Below, piece by piece: positions 59,368 to 64,000 of a DNA stretch of 64,000 nt (positions are counted from its first letter, which is position 1; every line of letters starts with the position of its first letter). The notes beneath the pieces were generated by a model. It was not told where the DNA came from. It made no database searches and was given only the letters and a program-made list of their open reading frames with translations. The position numbers and the translations under genes are program-made. The stretch comes from JAWKOK01 sp963698255 (GTDB taxonomy: Bacteria; Chloroflexota; Anaerolineae; Caldilineales; Caldilineaceae), in NCBI GenBank assembly GCA_963698255.1, contig CAVOQD010000015.1, positions 1-64,000 of the forward strand. Direction: 5' to 3'.

Positions 59368-60201
59368 ATGAGTCATCAGATGCAAGTGCCCTTCGTTCAG
59401 TTTGTCAGCGTATTTGCGCTACGTGTTGTGGTGGCAATCGCCGCAGTGCTTGTCGGCCGCTACCTCGCCGGCAAGGCGCGCGACCTAACAAAGAAAACGC
59501 TGAAACGTCCGGAAGTAGACGAGGCGCTAAGCAGTTCGGTCGAGAGCATCCTCGTACGCGTTTCCTACTACGGTACGTTGCTAGTCACTACGATCTTTGC
59601 GCTGGTCATTCTCGGTGTGCCTGCAGGCGCCATCCTATCAGTTAGCAGCGTCACGCTAGTGATATTGGCCGTGGCCCTACGTGAATCTCTATCGAACTTC
59701 GCTGCGGCCGTGATTTTCATGATCTATCAGCCCTTCTATCTGGGTGAGGAGATAGAAACCATGGGCCATCGAGGAATCGTCAAGGAGATTCAGCTGTTCA
59801 ATACCGTGGTGCGGCAGTCCGACCGCAGCTTGGCCATCCTGCCCAACGGCGACATTCAGAAGAGCGGGCTGACGAACTACTCACGGCTTGGCATCCGTCG
59901 GGTAGACCTGCCTTTCACACTCAGATACCATGCTGACATGGACAAGGCACGCAGCGTCATTATGAACATCCTGATGTCCGATCCGCGTGTTCTGAAGCAT
60001 CCGCCGCCTGCCGTCGTGCCCATACACATGGGTGACAACGGCCTGGAAATGCAGGCACGATCATTTGTACGCTACGACGATTATGATCCGGTGAAATTCA
60101 GCTTCTTACAACTGATTACGCAGCGCCTGTTAGAGGCTGGAATCGAACCGGCGGTCACACAGCATGATGTACGGATGTCTGCAGATAGCCAGCAAGACTG
60201 A
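59368..60201 (+). CDS. MscS family small-conductance mechanosensitive channel
   Basis: 277 residues. N-terminal helix FALRVVVAIAAVLVGRYLAG, a second VSYYGTLLVTTIFALVILGV and the pore helix region ILSVSSVTLVILAVALRESL, NFAAAVIFMIYQPFYLGEEI, then the beta domain (GIVKEIQLFNTVVRQSDRSL, AILPNGDIQKSGLTNYSR) and an alpha/beta C-terminal domain. The FYLGEEIETMGHRGIVKEI and PNGDI segments are typical of MscS. Three helices is the minimal MscS layout. It releases solutes on hypo-osmotic shock. It lies 115 bp after the maturase-like gene. Confidence 0.9.
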   Translation: MSHQMQVPFVQFVSVFALRVVVAIAAVLVGRYLAGKARDLTKKTLKRPEVDEALSSSVESILVRVSYYGTLLVTTIFALVILGVPAGAILSVSSVTLVILAVALRESLSNFAAAVIFMIYQPFYLGEEIETMGHRGIVKEIQLFNTVVRQSDRSLAILPNGDIQKSGLTNYSRLGIRRVDLPFTLRYHADMDKARSVIMNILMSDPRVLKHPPPAVVPIHMGDNGLEMQARSFVRYDDYDPVKFSFLQLITQRLLEAGIEPAVTQHDVRMSADSQQD

Positions 60202-60306
60202 GGGAATCCATCCTGAAAACGGGTTAGAGGGTCCTGCATAGTGGAATGGCGTTACCGTAGGGAGTACCCTGACTGAGTACGTGAGCACTGGTCATGTGGA
60301 GGTCGG

Positions 60307-60537
60307 CAGACGATTGGCGATGCTTCGATCGCGTACGGCAAGTTTGTTCAGGCCGTGATCACGTTCCTGATCATTGCGGTCGTCATCTTCCTCGTGATTA
60401 AGGCAATCAACAAGGCTCAGGAGATAGCTTTTGGCGAGAAAAAGGAAGAATCCGAATTGGCTCCAGAACCAAGCGCCGAAGAGGAGTTGCTGGCCGAGAT
60501 CCGTGACCTGCTCAAGGCGCAGAGTCAGCAGGTTTGA
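60307..60537 (+). pseudogene. mscL: 5'-truncated MscL remnant (C-terminal half only)
   Basis: The frame reads TIGDASIAYGKFVQAVITFL, IIAVVIFLVIKAINKAQEIA, then EEELLAEIRDLLKAQSQQV and stop. This is the second transmembrane helix and the C-terminal helix bundle of the large-conductance channel MscL (IAYG.F...FLIIA..IFLV.KA.N; EEELL.EIRDLL). The first helix and the periplasmic loop should lie about 200 bp upstream but that space is the MscS 3' end and 100 bp of unrelated sequence. A GTG at 60355 could still express a 60-residue single-helix peptide. Confidence 0.8.
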
Positions 60538-60637
60538 CAGTGCTTACTGACCATTGGCTACGATCCGTATGGATAAGCGTAAAAGTGATCGAGGTCACTT
60601 CACAGAATGTAAGGCTTAGTCTCGGGGAGACTCGATC

Positions 60638-61774
60638 ATGATGGCAAATCAATCCTTGGGCAAGGCGAGTAGTGCTATCAGTCGCTGTTTCTTGCCTTTC
60701 ATCCTGATGTTGGCAGTTGCCTTGGGAGCGGGGGCTACGAATGTCCGTGCCCAAGACGAAACCAATGCAAGTGGCAACCAGACCGCAGCTCTGCGTGTCG
60801 CGACGAAAGAGATCGAACCGTTCGTCTTCATAGGTGAAGATCTGAACGGCTTCAGTATTGACCTTTGGCAGGAACTCGCGCGGGTAGCAGACCTTGAATA
60901 CGATTTCGTCATCGTCGATTCCGTCGCTGATCAGCTTGATGCAGTCGCCAGCAACGAAGTCGATGTGGCGATAGCTGCGATCAGTGTCACCCAACAACGC
61001 GAAGAGGAAGTAGACTTCTCCTTTTCGTACTTCAGTTCTGGTCTCGGCATCCTTGCTCATGGGACCAGCAATTCGCCGATGATTTCAGCTCTGCGTAGTG
61101 GCGAGCTGACATGGCCGCTGCTGCGCTTGTTCGGTCTACTCTTGCTAGTTATCATTGTCGCTGGTCACGTTATTTGGCTGCTGGAGCGCAGGAGAAATGC
61201 TCAATTTCCCACGAGCTATCTGCCTGGCGTCTGGGAAGGCATCTGGTGGGCTGCCGTGACAGTGACGACGGTTGGCTACGGGGACAGAACACCACTGGGA
61301 CGGGCCGGTCGCGTTTTCGCCTTATTATGGATGTTCGCCGGGCTCTTCATCATCGCTAACTTCACGGCCGGTGTGACGACGAGACTCACCGTACAGCAGA
61401 TTCAGGGCGTCATCAACGGACCCCAGGATCTGTCAGGCAAGGTCGTCGTCACGGTGGAGGATAGCACAGCCGACACCTGGCTGACGGAAAACCGTATTCC
61501 GCACCGCACCGTGGAGTTGGTGGACGAGGCGTACGCGATGCTTGAAGCGAATGACGTGCAGGCAGTCGTCTATGACTTTCCAGTGCTGCGCTACTATGCG
61601 CTGAATTCGGGCGACGGCCGCGCAGAGGTCGTTGGCAGCCCGTTCAACCAAGAAGATTACGGCATTGCGCTTCCCACTGGCAGCCCGCTTCGCGAGGAGA
61701 TCAACCGCGCGCTACTCCAGTTGCGCGAAGACGGTACTTACGATCGGATCTATAGTAGGTGGTTCGGCGAGTAG
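60638..61774 (+). CDS. Prokaryotic glutamate-receptor-like potassium channel
   Basis: 378 residues (start ATG 60638 or 60641). Signal peptide or leader to about residue 38. First half of a type-II solute-binding domain at about 50-150 (LRVATKEIEPFVFIGEDLNG, VDVAIAAISVTQQREEEVDF). Helix 1 at 162-182 (LRLFGLLLLVIIVAGHVIWL), pore helix and selectivity filter TVGYGD (211-216), helix 2 at 226-248 (VFALLWMFAGLFIIANF), then the second half of the binding domain (VVVTVEDSTADTWLTENR, YGIALPTGSPLREEINRALL). A binding protein split by a K+ pore is the GluR0 architecture. It gates potassium flux in response to an external ligand. Follows the mechanosensitive channel genes. Confidence 0.9.
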   Translation: MMANQSLGKASSAISRCFLPFILMLAVALGAGATNVRAQDETNASGNQTAALRVATKEIEPFVFIGEDLNGFSIDLWQELARVADLEYDFVIVDSVADQLDAVASNEVDVAIAAISVTQQREEEVDFSFSYFSSGLGILAHGTSNSPMISALRSGELTWPLLRLFGLLLLVIIVAGHVIWLLERRRNAQFPTSYLPGVWEGIWWAAVTVTTVGYGDRTPLGRAGRVFALLWMFAGLFIIANFTAGVTTRLTVQQIQGVINGPQDLSGKVVVTVEDSTADTWLTENRIPHRTVELVDEAYAMLEANDVQAVVYDFPVLRYYALNSGDGRAEVVGSPFNQEDYGIALPTGSPLREEINRALLQLREDGTYDRIYSRWFGE

Positions 61775-61861
61775 CGAAAGAATATATGCGAGCGGCTATC
61801 GACCACACCACTGGCCCGGTATCCTAGGCAAACGGTTCAGGGGCGTTATGCTAACCAGAAG

Positions 61862-63229
61862 GTGAACCCAAAAATAATGGCATGGATTGAGCGAAATCTA
61901 CTCTGGATAATGGCTGGCCTGGGCGTATTGTTGCTGGTTGGCGCGATTGTCGCCGTCTTCACCTCATTGCCGCCGCGCCAGTTCACCTTCGTAAGCGGGC
62001 GACAAGGCGGCGCTTATTACCAGGGAGCGCAGTTCTACCAGCAATACGCAAGCGAAAAAGATTTCACCATGGATATCATCGAATCGGCCGGTTCAGCAGA
62101 AGCACTAAGGCTGCTGGAAGAGGACAAGGGAGACGTTGCCTTTATTCAGGGCGGTGTCGCCGCAGAGGGCGATCCGGAAATTCTCAGCGCGCTTGCAACG
62201 GTGGCGTACGAACCAGTCTGGATCTTCTATCGACGTGAACTGGCTCCAGATGAACCGCTAAATACGCCGCTACAACTCAAGGGGATGAGAGTCAATATCG
62301 GCGAGGCAGGCAGTGGCACGAATCCGCTGGCGAGATTATTGCTCGGAGACTATGGTATCACGGATAACGAGGTCACTCTCTCAGAACTGCCCGCCCAAGA
62401 AGCCTTGGACAAGCTGCGCTCGGGCGAACTGGATGCTGCGATCCTGGTGTTAAATCCCTTGTCACCACTGCTGCAAGAGGCCGTACGCGACCGCAGACTG
62501 GAGCTGATGAGCCTGGCGGATGCCGAGGCTCTGGCCCGAAGGCATCGGTTTCTGTCCACGCTGAACCTGCCGAAAGGTACGTTTGATTTGGTGGATGCAT
62601 TTCCGCGCGATGACGTGAAGCTGGTTGCGCCTTCGATCAATCTAGTAGTACGCAACGATCTGCATCCAGATATCGTGCGTCTACTTGCGTTTGCGTCATT
62701 TGAACTGAGCAGCCCCGGCGGATTCTTCGCCGCCCGCAAGGAGTTCCCCAGTACGCTCAATGCCGATCTGCCTATTAGTGCGGAAGGTGAGGCCTATCTG
62801 CAGCGCATCATGAACAACGATTTTATGTTGGACAATTACTTACCCTTCTGGGCGGCTGCCTTGTTCGATCGCTACCTGCTCTTTGTCCTTCCGCTCATGC
62901 TGATCTTTCTGCCAATGCTTAGCGACAGTCCGTTGCTTTACCAATTCTATATGCGCAGAAAGGTTAATCGCTGGTACAAGGAGATCCGCAGAATCGAAAT
63001 GCAAGCAGACGGACTGAATTCGGCCGAGATCGGTATGGCCATTGCCGATCTGGAACGAATCGATGCCATGCTTACCCATGAGATCTCAGTATCCAACGAA
63101 TATATGCCCAATTTGTACGACCTGCGCGAGCACGTCAACTATGTCATTCGCAGAGTTCAGGAGCGCCGATCTGCTGTCGACACAGCCACAGCCGGCCGCC
63201 AGATAGAAGGCATGACCGCTGAATCATAG
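61862..63229 (+). CDS. TAXI-type TRAP solute-binding protein with two membrane anchors
   Basis: 455 residues from a GTG at 61862; an ATG at 61877 is possible. N-terminal anchor LLWIMAGLGVLLLVGAIVAV, then a TAXI (TRAP-associated extracytoplasmic) binding domain: FTFVSGRQGGAYYQGAQFYQ, SAGSAEALRLLEEDKGDVAF, IQGGVAAEGDPEILSALATV, GEAGSGTNPLARLLL and NLPKGTFDLVDAFPRDDVKL. A second helix near residue 340 (YLLFVLPLMLIFLPML) is followed by about 100 residues of soluble, helical C-terminus (EIRRIEMQADGLNSAEIGM). No TRAP membrane subunit is adjacent. The double anchor suggests a sensor or receptor rather than a free binding protein. Confidence 0.82.
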   Translation: MNPKIMAWIERNLLWIMAGLGVLLLVGAIVAVFTSLPPRQFTFVSGRQGGAYYQGAQFYQQYASEKDFTMDIIESAGSAEALRLLEEDKGDVAFIQGGVAAEGDPEILSALATVAYEPVWIFYRRELAPDEPLNTPLQLKGMRVNIGEAGSGTNPLARLLLGDYGITDNEVTLSELPAQEALDKLRSGELDAAILVLNPLSPLLQEAVRDRRLELMSLADAEALARRHRFLSTLNLPKGTFDLVDAFPRDDVKLVAPSINLVVRNDLHPDIVRLLAFASFELSSPGGFFAARKEFPSTLNADLPISAEGEAYLQRIMNNDFMLDNYLPFWAAALFDRYLLFVLPLMLIFLPMLSDSPLLYQFYMRRKVNRWYKEIRRIEMQADGLNSAEIGMAIADLERIDAMLTHEISVSNEYMPNLYDLREHVNYVIRRVQERRSAVDTATAGRQIEGMTAES

Positions 63230-63283
63230 TATTCGCACGTTTTTTTTGTCACACGTGACTGTTAGGCGCAATAGGAGGTTATC

Positions 63284-64000
63284 GTGACCGAACAGATGGA
63301 TGAAGTATTGGCCATCCCGTATGATACTTACCCAGGCGCCGGCTATCTGTCACGCCCGGAAGAACCGCTGCCGGACAAGCCACTGGTTCTGATTCGCGAA
63401 GCGTTGCTTCTTAACGAAGAAGCGTACCGCACGCTGCGCAGCCACGCGTCACCGCTTGGTCGCGGTGCACTCCTACTGCTAATCATTCTCGCGTTTGTCG
63501 TTATCGCCCGGGCCATTGGCCTGGCTTTTGGCCTGCTCACCTTCCCGCGCATCGACATCCTGCAGAGTTCGCTCTACGAATTCATCACGCAGATGGGCCT
63601 ATACACGCGGCGTGTCGCCACTGTGCCGGAGTTCGCACAACAATTTCGCCTGATTTACGAGGGAACTTGGCAGGCGGTCCGCCTTGCCGGCGGCTATCCG
63701 TCTTGGACCGGTACGGTGGCCGCGGCGGTGGGTGCCGTTGCCGGCGCGTACTTGAATTGGCTCGTCTTCGGTTTACTGACGCACTTGACCGCGCGTTGGT
63801 TTCGCGGCCAGGCTAGCCTTTCCCAGTTTTTCGGTCCCTTGGCGCTTTCCTATGCGCCGCTGCTGTTGACCGTAGTGCTGCTCGTCCCCGGCGCCTCCGT
63901 CGCCATTCCCTTCATCTTCTTGGCCCTGCTTGTCGCCAAGTACCAGGCCGTCAAGGCGACCTACGGTTTGGCGCCGTTCGCCGGTTTGGCGGCCATCTTG
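63284..64000 (+). CDS. Yip1-like multi-pass membrane protein, cut by the window end
   Basis: Open from a GTG at 63284 (ribosome site TAGGAGG, 6 nt upstream) through the last base: 239 codons and no stop. Cytoplasmic N-terminus VTEQMDEVLAIPYDTYPGAG, then hydrophobic segments GALLLLIILAFVVIARAIGL, GTVAAAVGAVAGAYLNWLVF, LALSYAPLLLTVVLLVPGAS and VAIPFIFLALLVAKYQAVKA. The arrangement of a Gly/Ala helix, LTHLTARWFRGQASLSQFFG and LALSYAP..L fits Yip1-domain proteins. The C-terminus is outside the window. It may be co-transcribed with the TAXI gene (54-bp gap). Confidence 0.72.
   Translation, partial: MTEQMDEVLAIPYDTYPGAGYLSRPEEPLPDKPLVLIREALLLNEEAYRTLRSHASPLGRGALLLLIILAFVVIARAIGLAFGLLTFPRIDILQSSLYEFITQMGLYTRRVATVPEFAQQFRLIYEGTWQAVRLAGGYPSWTGTVAAAVGAVAGAYLNWLVFGLLTHLTARWFRGQASLSQFFGPLALSYAPLLLTVVLLVPGASVAIPFIFLALLVAKYQAVKATYGLAPFAGLAAIL

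Overview
The window reads as a high-GC bacterial chromosome segment. A Chloroflexota (Anaerolineae/Caldilineae-like) source fits best, but this is inference from gene content: a DUF3160 lipoprotein, a very large MalT-type LuxR regulator, sugar-isomerase/Gfo-Idh-MocA clusters, and many long intergenic palindromes. No rRNA, tRNA, CRISPR array, transposase or phage gene was recognised. Many conserved genes (aminotransferase, M17 aminopeptidase, dnaN, ABC-F, aquaporin) are open only if the frame is changed one or more times. Most inspected breaks are one-base run-length differences (for example cc/c, gg/g, cccc/ccc). They are densest in 1-5.8 kb and 42.9-46.4 kb and look more like long-read consensus errors than biological decay. 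I therefore report such loci as whole genes, list the breaks, and keep 'pseudogene' for three fragments whose missing ends are really absent.

Layout. 0.2-5.3 kb: propeller membrane protein, PLP aminotransferase, leucyl aminopeptidase, small membrane protein. 5.3-11.5 kb: ECF sigma factor with a coupled membrane protein, dnaN closed by a strong bidirectional terminator, a zinc-ribbon/TM/BON/LysM protein, and an S9 peptidase. 11.8-31.8 kb: a carbohydrate island with two paralogous glycosidase-like TIM barrels, three sugar isomerase/epimerase-like proteins, two Gfo/Idh/MocA dehydrogenases, a GntR/UTRA regulator with a readable promoter and operator, a beta-sandwich protein, a cytidine-deaminase-like protein, a CBM9-like protein, a DMT exporter and an SDR; an ABC-F ATPase, an alpha/beta hydrolase and a radical SAM protein are interspersed. 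32.0-39.3 kb: DUF3160 lipoprotein, metallo-beta-lactamase-fold hydrolase, membrane-anchored alpha-dioxygenase-like haem protein, MazG-like pyrophosphohydrolase and an FAD oxidoreductase.

39.4-64 kb is the most unusual part. A 913-residue MalT-like LuxR regulator (48.8-51.6 kb) separates two outward-facing gene runs that share paralogous parts. The left run (minus strand) has a YqhA-like protein, a LURP-one-related (LOR) protein, an anaerobic-sulfatase-maturase-like radical SAM protein with a SEC-C tail, a signal-less arylsulfatase, a DUF6325-like protein, a membrane protein, an aquaporin and a DUF4332 protein. The right run (plus strand) has DUF937, a DUF308 membrane protein, a 5'-truncated DUF6325 remnant, LOR, a MarC-like protein, a HAD phosphatase, a second signal-less arylsulfatase, a second SEC-C maturase, MscS, a 5'-truncated MscL remnant, a glutamate-receptor-like potassium channel, a TAXI-type binding protein and a Yip1-like protein cut by the window end. 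The combination suggests a duplicated, stress- or osmotic-shock-related locus that couples cytoplasmic sulfatase activity to water, ion and lipid handling. That functional reading is inference.

Long imperfect palindromes (roughly 60-150 bp, at least five sequence families) occupy many gaps between 12.7 and 51.8 kb. They are annotated individually.
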